From: Candidatus Avacholeplasma faecigallinarum
GTDB taxonomy: Bacteria; Bacillota_I; Bacilli_A; Acholeplasmatales; Anaeroplasmataceae
Assembly: GCA_018715825.1 (NCBI GenBank)
Contig: DVKU01000006.1
Coordinates: 1 to 5,181 of the forward strand
Direction of reading: 5' to 3'
DNA length: 5,181 nt
The notes beneath the pieces were generated by a model that worked only from the letters and a program-made list of their open reading frames with translations, did not search any database and had not been told where the DNA came from. How positions within the stretch are numbered: position 1 is the first letter of the stretch; each line of letters begins with the position of its first letter. Made by a program: the position numbers and the translations under genes. Shown piece after piece: positions 1 to 5,181 of the stretch.

Positions 1-78
1 TTAACTTTAAGATGTTATGCTGAAAGTGGGAAATGGGATGAAATAGAAAAAATAGTAGTTGATAAATTATTATCATAA
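1..78 (+). CDS. C-terminal end of an unidentified protein (partial)
   Basis: Reading from base 1, this frame stays open for 25 codons to a TAA at 76-78; the other two plus frames hit stops within a few codons. The visible tail includes CYAESGKWDEIEKIVVDKLLS, a charged, probably helical C-terminus. The 5' part lies outside the window, so no domain can be assigned and I do not recognise the family. It converges on the minus-strand genes to its right. A hairpin that looks like a terminator starts inside its last codons and covers the stop, which supports this being the true end of a gene. The alternative is a chance open frame, which 25 codons alone cannot exclude. Confidence 0.55.
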   Translation, partial: LTLRCYAESGKWDEIEKIVVDKLLS

Positions 79-88
79 CTACTATTTT
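49..88. terminator. Probable bidirectional intrinsic terminator between convergent genes
   Basis: AAAATAGTAGTT (49-60) is exactly complementary to AACTACTATTTT (77-88), giving a 12-bp stem. An inner GATA (61-64) can pair with TATC (71-74), leaving a 2-base bulge at 75-76 and a 6-base loop. Read on the minus strand, the stem runs directly into a T-rich stretch (TTTTTT from 52 down to 47, then C and TATTT), as expected for a Rho-independent terminator of the lipoprotein transcript. Read on the plus strand, the T residues lie at the stem base (85-88), with a further T run at 100-105. The stem is AT-rich and so only moderately stable. It overlaps the stop codon of the plus-strand gene. Confidence 0.6.
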
Positions 89-103
89 ACCTACAAAAAT
101 TTT

Positions 104-244
104 TTACACCCCAGTATTATTTTGACCACCATAAGTGTCAGTTGCAGTGCCAGTGTATATTCCTTCCTTATAACCTTTAGTACAACCAGATAACAAAGTC
201 AATCCTACTACTCCTAATAAACAAAGCTTTTTATTTTTACTCAT
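104..244 (-). CDS. Very short lipoprotein (46 aa), possibly a truncated FMN-binding-type lipoprotein
   Basis: ATG at 244 is preceded by a perfect AGGAGG (254-259) with a 9-base spacer, and the frame ends in TAA at 104-106. The 46-residue product has a basic n-region (KNKK, residues 3-6), a hydrophobic core (residues 7-18) and a lipobox LSGC with Cys21 as the lipidation site. It should therefore be exported, diacylglyceryl-modified and anchored on the outer face of the membrane. Only 26 residues follow cleavage. They read CTKGYKEGIYTGTATDTYGG and then QNNTGV. From memory, the YKEGIYTGTA...YGG pattern resembles the beginning of FMN-binding-type lipoprotein domains, which normally continue for about 80 or more residues. 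No continuation is seen after the stop in any minus frame. The signal peptide and start are solid; the FMN-binding relationship and the remnant status are inference. It could equally be a functional small lipoprotein. Confidence 0.75.
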   Translation of the reverse strand: MSKNKKLCLLGVVGLTLLSGCTKGYKEGIYTGTATDTYGGQNNTGV

Positions 245-267
245 CTCTCATATCCTCCTATGCTATA

Positions 268-296
268 ATTATAAATTATTTTTATATTTTTTTCTA
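268..296 (-). promoter_or_regulatory. Candidate sigma-A-type promoter for the small lipoprotein gene
   Basis: On the minus strand a perfect TATAAT (268-273) lies 17 bases downstream of TAGAAA (291-296), which matches TTGACA at four of six positions. Transcription would start near 261-262, giving a leader of about 18 bases that contains the AGGAGG site and fits the ATG at 244. The surrounding DNA is very AT-rich, so chance matches are likely. I see no convincing terminator between the regulator gene stop (325) and this point, so read-through from the NAD cluster is also possible. The remainder of 245-324 holds nothing else I can support. Confidence 0.45.
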
Positions 297-324
297 GACC
301 TAAAATCACCTTTAAACATTATAA

Positions 325-1155
325 TTACAAATGTGAATTCTTCGCTCTATATTTATACATTGCCGAAGGACGATGCCCTCCTCCCGTTTTCACTTTATCA
401 GTTTTATAAACCTTATCTGCAATAATTCTTCTAAAAGCAGGAGCAAGAAGTTTCTTTCCCAAAATAACTTCATAAACCTGCTGAAGTTCTCCCAAAGTAA
501 AATATTCTGGCATCATATTAAAAACAATATCAGTATATTCAATTTTGTTTTTCAACCTAAAAATACCGCTTACAATAACTTTAGGATGATCAAAAGCCAA
601 TTTATCATTAAAAGTAGTTACAAAATCATATCTATCAGTGGTCATATCCCTTAGTTTCTTAGATACAACAAATCTTATCCTTTCTTCTCCATTATCTAAG
701 TAAATTTCTATTTCTTTATCAGTTTCCGAAATAGAAATATCAAACCAAGAAACATTGGCAGATACTTTACTGTTCAGTTTATTTTTGTCGATCAATGCCA
801 AATATGATGTAGATACAATGCGCATTCTAGGATCACGATCAACCTCACCAAATGTATAAAGTTGCTCAAGATAAATATTTTCCAAATTAGTCTCTTTTTT
901 TAGTACTCTCCTAGCGGCATCTTCTAACTCTTCATCAATACCTATAAATCCACCTGGTAAACACCATTTATCTTTAAAAGGATAATCATTTCTTTTAACT
1001 AATAAAACACTAAATTTTTTATTACTAAGTTTTCTATAATTAGAAGCAACTTCATCAGATACACTAAAAATTAATACATCAACTGTCATAGACAATTTAT
1101 CAAATTTACTAGAATCGTAATTTCTTAAAAACTCTTCCTCAGAATCATATCTCAT
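325..1155 (-). CDS. nrtR: NrtR-like regulator of NAD metabolism (Nudix domain plus winged helix-turn-helix)
   Basis: A 276-residue protein with two parts. Residues about 22-140 form a Nudix fold that includes LLVKRNDYPFKDKWCLPGGF (51-70), a Nudix box region (69-91) and the GEVDRDPRMRIVSTSYLALI segment (103-122) typical of ADP-ribose pyrophosphatase and NrtR proteins. Residues about 205-270 (YTDIVFNMMPEYFTLGELQQ, then FRRIIADK and GGGHRPSAMYKYR) match the C-terminal winged helix of NrtR. NrtR proteins bind ADP-ribose or related nucleotides and repress NAD genes. Within the Nudix box, G69, E75, R83 and E88 are kept, but Val84 and Lys87 replace two acidic metal-binding positions and Asn90 replaces the Gly, so hydrolysis is probably weak or lost. 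I chose ATG 1155 because GGGAGGT (1163-1169) sits 7 bases upstream; a GTG at 1188 would add 11 residues but overlaps the nadK stop and lacks this support. It is the last gene of the NAD cluster. A catalytically active ADP-ribose hydrolase is the alternative. Confidence 0.8.
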   Translation of the reverse strand: MRYDSEEEFLRNYDSSKFDKLSMTVDVLIFSVSDEVASNYRKLSNKKFSVLLVKRNDYPFKDKWCLPGGFIGIDEELEDAARRVLKKETNLENIYLEQLYTFGEVDRDPRMRIVSTSYLALIDKNKLNSKVSANVSWFDISISETDKEIEIYLDNGEERIRFVVSKKLRDMTTDRYDFVTTFNDKLAFDHPKVIVSGIFRLKNKIEYTDIVFNMMPEYFTLGELQQVYEVILGKKLLAPAFRRIIADKVYKTDKVKTGGGHRPSAMYKYRAKNSHL

Positions 1156-1162
1156 ACTAATT

Positions 1163-1169
1163 ACCTCCC
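1163..1169 (-). promoter_or_regulatory. Ribosome binding site that fixes the nrtR-like start
   Basis: GGGAGGT on the minus strand, 7 bases before ATG 1155, in the 32-base gap after the nadK stop. It lies downstream of the alternative GTG at 1188, so it can only serve the ATG. This supports the shorter 276-residue product. Confidence 0.85.
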
Positions 1170-1187
1170 GTAAAATATTATATATCA

Positions 1188-1985
1188 CTATCTCAAAAAT
1201 TTATCATTAACTTTCTTTACAAAATCATAGTCAGCACTTCTCAAACATCTAATTCTTTTATCATCAACATATGTCTCTACACATACGACATTGTCAAAAA
1301 CTTTATTTACCCCATCCACAGTAATAAGTAAATTACTTTTATCCTCTCTAGGTACAAACTTGAGCCTTTTTTTAGTAGGAATAATAATCGAATTTAAAAG
1401 TGATTTATAAGCCTTATTATTTAGAGGAGCAATTGGTGTAATCTGAAGAGTATGAAAATCATTAAATACAATTGAACCACCAAAACTTAAATTATAAGCA
1501 GTAGATCCAAAGGAAGTAGCAATAAGAAGACCATCACCGACAAACTCCTCTAAATGAACATTATCAACATAAGTATTTAACACTACAGTATTTAAATCCT
1601 TTTCACGTATCACAATCTCATTTAATGAATAAAAACATTCTAAATTATTATCCCTCGTCACCACTTTATTTTCCTGAACACCAATACTTTCAAGCTTATA
1701 TTCTTGTTTTTTCAGTTTGCAAATAAATTCATCTATACTATCGGCAGAGATTTCTTGTGCAAAGCCAAGCGTACCAGTATTAATCCCAACATATAGACAA
1801 TTACCATCAAAATTTGAAGATTTAATCATCCTCAAAAAAGCACCATCACCACCAATAGCTATTCCCAAATCAAAAGCATCTTCAGAAATCGTAAAACCTG
1901 CAAGTATCAGCTTTTCTTTTAACTCGTTAAAAATCTCGTTCGATTTTGAATTGTTATTGACAAATATCTTAATATTTTTTATCAT
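1188..1985 (-). CDS. nadK: NAD kinase
   Basis: A 265-residue cytoplasmic enzyme that phosphorylates NAD at the 2'-hydroxyl of its adenosine ribose to make NADP, using ATP or polyphosphate depending on the member. All family landmarks are present in order: GGDG (45-48) followed by AFLR, NTGTLGF (69-75), the Asn-Glu pair in SLNEIVIRE (122-123), GDG (150-152), GSTAY (160-164) followed by the Gly-Gly of LSFGGS, ITPIAP (182-187), and the late Asp-Gly (224-225). Length is normal for a compact Gram-positive NadK. ATG 1985 is preceded by AAGGGGGG, whose G run (1990-1995) is 4 bases away. This ribosome binding site overlaps the prs stop codon, and the gap to prs is only 10 bases, so the two are almost certainly co-transcribed and possibly translationally coupled. 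The gene ends with TAG at 1188-1190, 32 bases before the regulator gene. Confidence 0.95.
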   Translation of the reverse strand: MIKNIKIFVNNNSKSNEIFNELKEKLILAGFTISEDAFDLGIAIGGDGAFLRMIKSSNFDGNCLYVGINTGTLGFAQEISADSIDEFICKLKKQEYKLESIGVQENKVVTRDNNLECFYSLNEIVIREKDLNTVVLNTYVDNVHLEEFVGDGLLIATSFGSTAYNLSFGGSIVFNDFHTLQITPIAPLNNKAYKSLLNSIIIPTKKRLKFVPREDKSNLLITVDGVNKVFDNVVCVETYVDDKRIRCLRSADYDFVKKVNDKFLR

Positions 1986-1995
1986 AAGACCCCCC

Positions 1996-3027
1996 TTAAA
2001 AATATTTTTCTAAAGACTCCTTTTTATTCAAAGTATTAATAATTCGAGCAATTAATATCGACAAATCAACTTCGTGATACCACGGCTCCTTTTTTATATT
2101 TTCGGGAACAAATGATAAATTAGTTGTAAACAGTTTAACGAAATGCCCTTCTTTATACGCCTTAGCAAAGCACTCTACACCTTCCGTAAAAAGAGCAAAA
2201 GAAGAAACCAAATAGACATTTCTTGCCCCTTTCTCTTTGAGAAGTTTAGCTACTTCAAGCATCGATGCACCAGAAGAAATCATGTCATCGACAACGATAG
2301 CATCTCTTCCGTCGATACTACTTCCCATATATGCATGCTCGACAATTGGATTTTTACCATTAATAACCTTAGTTAAATCCCTTCTCTTATAAAAAAGGCC
2401 AACATCACATTTTAACCTATCTGCATAATATCTAGCCCTTTCCATTGCACCTATGTCTGGACTAATAACAATTAAATTATCATCATCCATTTCCTCTAGC
2501 AAATCATCCAAAATAAAACTTGTTGGATAAAAATTATCGAAGGCAATATTAGGTATCGCATTGACAATATTAGGATCGTGAGCATCGACCGTAATAATAT
2601 TATTTACTCCTAATCTTTCAAGTTCTTGAAGAGCAAGAGCACAATCTAAGCTCTCCCTTCCCTTTCTTTTATGCTGTCTTGATTGATATAAAAGCGGCAT
2701 AATAACAGTAATCTTATAAGCATGCCCACTAGTAGCGGATATAACACGCTTTATATCCTGAAAATGCTCATCAGGAGACATATAAGTATCGTGACCATGA
2801 AGTTTATAAGTAATACTATAATTACCAACATCAGATATTATGTATAAATCCTTTTCTCTGACAGAACCCTTTATAGTAACCTTCCCTTCCCCATTATTAA
2901 ATCTATCATTAATAATTTTAATAATATAATCCTCATTATTGTTATTCATATCATTTAAATGTTTCTTTACCTTATCTCCTAATTCCGATATATTATCCAT
3001 AACAATTAATCGCAAATCATTATTCAC
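1996..3027 (-). CDS. prs: Ribose-phosphate pyrophosphokinase (PRPP synthetase), divergent form
   Basis: This enzyme makes 5-phosphoribosyl 1-pyrophosphate from ribose 5-phosphate and ATP; PRPP is the co-substrate of PncB next door. With the GTG start the product is 343 residues. Visible landmarks are the ATP-loop region YQSRQHKRKGRESLD (114-128), DAHD (148-151) where ordinary Prs has DLHA, SPDIGAMERARYYA (189-202), the catalytic flexible-loop KRRD (214-217), and the PRPP-binding loop IVVDDMISSGAS (244-255). The usual class I N-terminus is absent; instead there is a longer N-terminal region of about 50 residues, so the protein exceeds the typical length of about 315. I favour GTG 3027 because AGAGGT (3037-3042) lies 9 bases upstream and residues from there on look family-like. 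A TTG at 3045 would add 6 residues but would put the ribosome binding site inside the gene. Ends 10 bases before nadK. Family assignment is firm; exclusive service to NAD salvage is inference. Confidence 0.9.
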   Translation of the reverse strand: MNNDLRLIVMDNISELGDKVKKHLNDMNNNNEDYIIKIINDRFNNGEGKVTIKGSVREKDLYIISDVGNYSITYKLHGHDTYMSPDEHFQDIKRVISATSGHAYKITVIMPLLYQSRQHKRKGRESLDCALALQELERLGVNNIITVDAHDPNIVNAIPNIAFDNFYPTSFILDDLLEEMDDDNLIVISPDIGAMERARYYADRLKCDVGLFYKRRDLTKVINGKNPIVEHAYMGSSIDGRDAIVVDDMISSGASMLEVAKLLKEKGARNVYLVSSFALFTEGVECFAKAYKEGHFVKLFTTNLSFVPENIKKEPWYHEVDLSILIARIINTLNKKESLEKYF

Positions 3028-3036
3028 AATAAGTTT

Positions 3037-3042
3037 ACCTCT
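3037..3042 (-). promoter_or_regulatory. Ribosome binding site that fixes the prs start
   Basis: AGAGGT on the minus strand, 9 bases upstream of GTG 3027. It lies downstream of the alternative TTG codon at 3045, so the longer reading frame would encode its own ribosome binding site. This argues for the GTG start. Confidence 0.65.
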
Positions 3043-3056
3043 CAATCTTCTAATAT

Positions 3057-3084
3057 TTTATATCTACAACAAGTATATCATCAA
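3057..3084 (-). promoter_or_regulatory. Candidate internal promoter upstream of prs
   Basis: The gap between the pncB stop (3130) and the prs start (3027) is about 100 bases, much longer than the other gaps in the cluster. On the minus strand TTGATG (3079-3084) and TATAAA (3057-3062) are 16 bases apart, matching the sigma-A consensus at four and five of six positions. TAAAAT two bases further downstream gives an 18-base spacer as an alternative -10. A start near 3050 would leave a leader of about 23 bases containing the ribosome binding site. This would let prs, nadK and the regulator be expressed apart from pncA and pncB. AT-rich sequence makes chance matches common. Confidence 0.4.
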
Positions 3085-3129
3085 TAAAGTTCTCATGTCT
3101 ACCATAATTATAAACATTTTTCAAAAAAA

Positions 3130-4614
3130 TTATTTACTAACTATTTTTCTAACTTTACATCTCGTCTCCTCGATCATATTATTTCTAAATTCAACATAAG
3201 ATTCCGTTCCATCGACATAATATTGATGAGGCATTTTGCTTCTCTTAATTTCATCATATAGTAATTTCATCTGCTCGTCACAATATCTTTGTTTTTGCAA
3301 AATATTTAAATCATCATAAACTAGTTGTCCATTTACAAAGATAGGCTTCTGCAACTCTACAAGTTCAAAATCACTAACTAATGCTCTTTTAGTAGGATCG
3401 TTTAAACTGACAATTACTAGTTCTTCCCTATCGATTTTCTCACTCCATCTACACATGACATCCGCTAGGGCATATCCAGACTTTTTGTCATAAATTCGGT
3501 ATAACTTTTTAAAGTCAGGATTTACAATTTTAATTCGATCATTACTAAGTTTAATTTTAGGTATAAGTTTATTATTTTCAGTAATAGCAACTAGTTTATA
3601 AACACATCCCATCCTTCCTTCTGGTTTAGAAATATTATCACCTACACCTAACATATCAAATTTAGCGCCTTGAACAATTAAAGATTCTATCGTTTCCGCA
3701 TTAAGACCATTACTTAATACTATTTTAGCATTTCCAAACCCTGCTTGAACAAGCATTTTATAAGCTTCCTTCGACAAATATGAAAGATCGCCAGAATCAA
3801 TTCTGATACCAATATTGTCTGTATTCAATTTGTGTTCTTTCATATAATTAAATACCCTAATGGCATTAGGAATACCACTTCTCAAAGTATCAATAGTATC
3901 GACAAGCAAAATACAATTATCAGGATAAATTTTAGCATAACTTAAAAACGCATCATATTCGCTATTAAAAGATTCAATCCAACTGTGAGCCATCGTACCT
4001 AAAGCCTCCATGCCGAGCATATTTGCCGCTAATACATTACTAGTACCAACGCACCCCGCCATAATAGCATACATAGAAGCATCAAGCGCTGCCTCAGGTC
4101 CATCTGCACGTCTAGAACCAAACTCCATAACACCAGCTCCTCTAGATGCTTCAACAATCCTTCTAGCACCAGTAGCATGTTCCATCGCACCATTTATAAT
4201 AGAAAGTAGGGCAGTCTCAATAATCTGTGCTTCTATAATAGGAGCTTTAACAGTAATAAGCGGTTCATTTGGAAACACCGGAGTTCCATCACTAATAGCA
4301 TAAATATCTCCTGTAAACTTAAAGTTTTTAAGATAATTAATAAATTCATCATCATACCCATATCTTCTAAAATACCAAAGATCGCTTTCTTCAAATTTTA
4401 AATTTTGAATAAAAGAAATAACCTTATCCAAACCAGCCATAATAGCATATCCACCACCATTAGGAATCTTTCGAAAGAAAACATCAAAAACAGCAATATC
4501 ATCTTCCTTTTTACTCTTCAAATAACCACTTGCCATTTTATATTCATAACTATCCGTCATTAAAGTATAATTTCTAGCCAATCTTTTATAATTCACATTA
4601 ATATCCATAATCAT
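3130..4614 (-). CDS. pncB: Nicotinate phosphoribosyltransferase
   Basis: A 494-residue cytoplasmic enzyme that condenses nicotinate with PRPP to form nicotinate mononucleotide, coupled to ATP hydrolysis; this is the committed step of Preiss-Handler NAD salvage. Landmarks: LMTDSYEYKMASGY (18-31), FDVFFRKIPNGGGYAIMAGL (43-62), EFGSRRADG (164-172), GTMAHSWIESF (206-216) with His210 as the expected phosphorylated catalytic histidine, LLVDTIDTLRSG (236-247), RIDSGDL (271-277), SNGLN (301-305) and GVGDNIS (323-329) near the substrate and phosphate site. Length matches the Gram-positive PncB form of about 490 residues. Its ATG (4612-4614) overlaps the pncA stop as ATGA, and AAGGTGA (4618-4624) lies just upstream at normal spacing, favouring this start over the Met codon at 4606-4608. 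Overlap with nicotinamidase and proximity to prs place substrate supply and PRPP supply in one unit. Confidence 0.96.
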   Translation of the reverse strand: MIMDINVNYKRLARNYTLMTDSYEYKMASGYLKSKKEDDIAVFDVFFRKIPNGGGYAIMAGLDKVISFIQNLKFEESDLWYFRRYGYDDEFINYLKNFKFTGDIYAISDGTPVFPNEPLITVKAPIIEAQIIETALLSIINGAMEHATGARRIVEASRGAGVMEFGSRRADGPEAALDASMYAIMAGCVGTSNVLAANMLGMEALGTMAHSWIESFNSEYDAFLSYAKIYPDNCILLVDTIDTLRSGIPNAIRVFNYMKEHKLNTDNIGIRIDSGDLSYLSKEAYKMLVQAGFGNAKIVLSNGLNAETIESLIVQGAKFDMLGVGDNISKPEGRMGCVYKLVAITENNKLIPKIKLSNDRIKIVNPDFKKLYRIYDKKSGYALADVMCRWSEKIDREELVIVSLNDPTKRALVSDFELVELQKPIFVNGQLVYDDLNILQKQRYCDEQMKLLYDEIKRSKMPHQYYVDGTESYVEFRNNMIEETRCKVRKIVSK

Positions 4615-5181
4615 AAATCACCTTCTCTATCAAATTTATATTTCTTAACCAATTTAATACCAGATTGTCGCATTAGTAATTTACTAGCATTCAAATACAC
4701 ATCTCTAGGATGACAAGGTGTATTAAAAGTATCTATGGCATCTTCAACAACAAAGACATCCACATATCTATTATTTTGATCAAAATAATTTTTTAAAGGA
4801 ATAAACAAATTGAGAACACAAATATCTGCTTCCACACCACATCCAACTACTCTCTTCAAATTCGGCATTAAATCAATAAGTTTAAGAAAACCATGCGCAA
4901 AGATAGCACTAGTAGAATTTTTCACGATCGACATATTGTCTTTCTCATACTTTTTAAGTTCTTCTATTAATTCACATTCACTTGCTCCCTTCAAACAATG
5001 AACAGGAAAATTTTTAAACTCTGCACTTCTATCCGTATGCTCATCTTTAACAAACAAAATTCCTTGCCCTCTCTTCTGATACTCTACAACCATTTTAACA
5101 ATTTCTGGAACAATCTGAGTAAGACCACAATCAGCAAGTGCTCCTTCTCTTATAAAACCATTTACCATATCGACTACAATA
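4611..5181 (-). CDS. pncA: Nicotinamidase / isochorismatase-family cysteine hydrolase (5' end outside window)
   Basis: Hydrolyses nicotinamide to nicotinate and ammonia, feeding PncB. The frame stays open to the window edge: upstream of the first internal ATG (5168) it reads I-V-V-D, and this Asp (codon 5169-5171) is the first catalytic-triad residue of the family. The gene therefore begins outside the window, probably by fewer than ten codons, and the ATG at 5168 is not the start. The other triad members are Lys in SIVKNSTSAIF (codon 4920-4922) and the nucleophilic Cys in GVEADICVL (codon 4818-4820). Likely metal ligands are the Asp and His of VKDEHTD and the His of FPVHCLKG. The ATGA overlap with pncB and the cluster context favour nicotinamidase over other isochorismatase-like hydrolases. 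The gene ends with TGA at 4611-4613. Confidence 0.92.
   Translation of the reverse strand, partial: IVVDMVNGFIREGALADCGLTQIVPEIVKMVVEYQKRGQGILFVKDEHTDRSAEFKNFPVHCLKGASECELIEELKKYEKDNMSIVKNSTSAIFAHGFLKLIDLMPNLKRVVGCGVEADICVLNLFIPLKNYFDQNNRYVDVFVVEDAIDTFNTPCHPRDVYLNASKLLMRQSGIKLVKKYKFDREGDL

Noticed and set aside
319..337. Imperfect palindrome near the end of the regulator gene (CATT...AATG)
   Set aside because: Only the outer four bases and the centre pair; expected by chance in this composition.
373..654. Plus-strand open frame of 93 codons
   Set aside because: Antisense to the well-supported regulator gene, with no recognisable protein features.
1717..2013. Plus-strand open frame of 98 codons
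   Set aside because: Antisense to nadK, covering its conserved GGDG and NTGTLGF motifs; a reading-frame shadow.
2143..2376. Plus-strand open frame of 77 codons
   Set aside because: Antisense to the prs catalytic region; no ribosome binding site or domain seen.
3059..3079. NrtR operator candidate in the gap upstream of prs
   Set aside because: The symmetry is imperfect and consists of AT-rich steps; it is better described as a TATATC direct repeat. No convincing palindrome was found, and the main cluster promoter lies outside the window.
3114..3132. T-rich run just after the pncB stop as an intrinsic terminator
   Set aside because: Minus-strand T run, but no stable GC-containing stem precedes it; only weak A/T pairing is possible.
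2939..3199. Plus-strand open frame of 86 codons spanning the gap upstream of prs
   Set aside because: It is rich in Ile, Leu, Phe and Asn, as any frame through AT-rich DNA would be, and overlaps both pncB and prs ends. The hydrophobicity looks compositional rather than a real membrane protein.
4010..4303. Plus-strand open frame of 97 codons
   Set aside because: Antisense to the most conserved part of pncB, including EFGSRRADG; a shadow.
4810..5001. Plus-strand open frame of 63 codons
   Set aside because: Antisense to the catalytic Lys and Cys region of pncA; a shadow.
5166..5168. ATG 5168 as the start of pncA
   Set aside because: It falls immediately after the catalytic Asp of the I-V-V-D motif, so using it would remove an essential residue; the frame continues off the window.

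Overview
The window comes from an AT-rich bacterium (roughly 30% GC by eye) with strong AGGAGG-type ribosome binding sites, ordinary use of TAA, TAG and TGA as stops, and a short lipoprotein with a classical lipobox. This fits a low-GC Bacillota. The PRPP synthetase resembles a form I associate with anaerobic clostridial lineages, so a clostridial or Tissierellia-type organism is my best guess; genus and species cannot be read from the sequence.

From right to left on the minus strand lies a compact NAD(P) salvage and regulation cluster: nicotinamidase pncA (5' end cut by the window edge), nicotinate phosphoribosyltransferase pncB (overlapping pncA by ATGA), a divergent ribose-phosphate pyrophosphokinase prs, NAD kinase nadK, and a Nudix plus winged-helix protein of the NrtR type. 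PncA would turn nicotinamide into nicotinate. PncB joins nicotinate to PRPP, which Prs can supply, giving nicotinate mononucleotide. NadK phosphorylates finished NAD to NADP. The NrtR-like protein probably senses an NAD-derived nucleotide and controls transcription. The adenylyltransferase (nadD) and NAD synthetase (nadE) steps are not in this window. Gaps between genes are 10-32 bases or overlaps, except for a gap of about 100 bases upstream of prs that contains a plausible internal promoter.

The left 324 bases hold three things. One is the last 25 codons of an unidentified plus-strand gene. The second is a 12-bp hairpin overlapping that gene's stop codon, which probably terminates both converging transcripts. 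The third is a 46-residue minus-strand lipoprotein gene with its own candidate promoter. Its mature part looks like only the first strand or so of an FMN-binding-type lipoprotein domain, so it is either a remnant or a genuinely tiny surface lipoprotein.

I saw no CRISPR array, tRNA, rRNA, insertion sequence or defence system. The most interesting points are the PRPP synthetase embedded in an NAD salvage operon, the degenerate Nudix box of the regulator, and the truncated lipoprotein.
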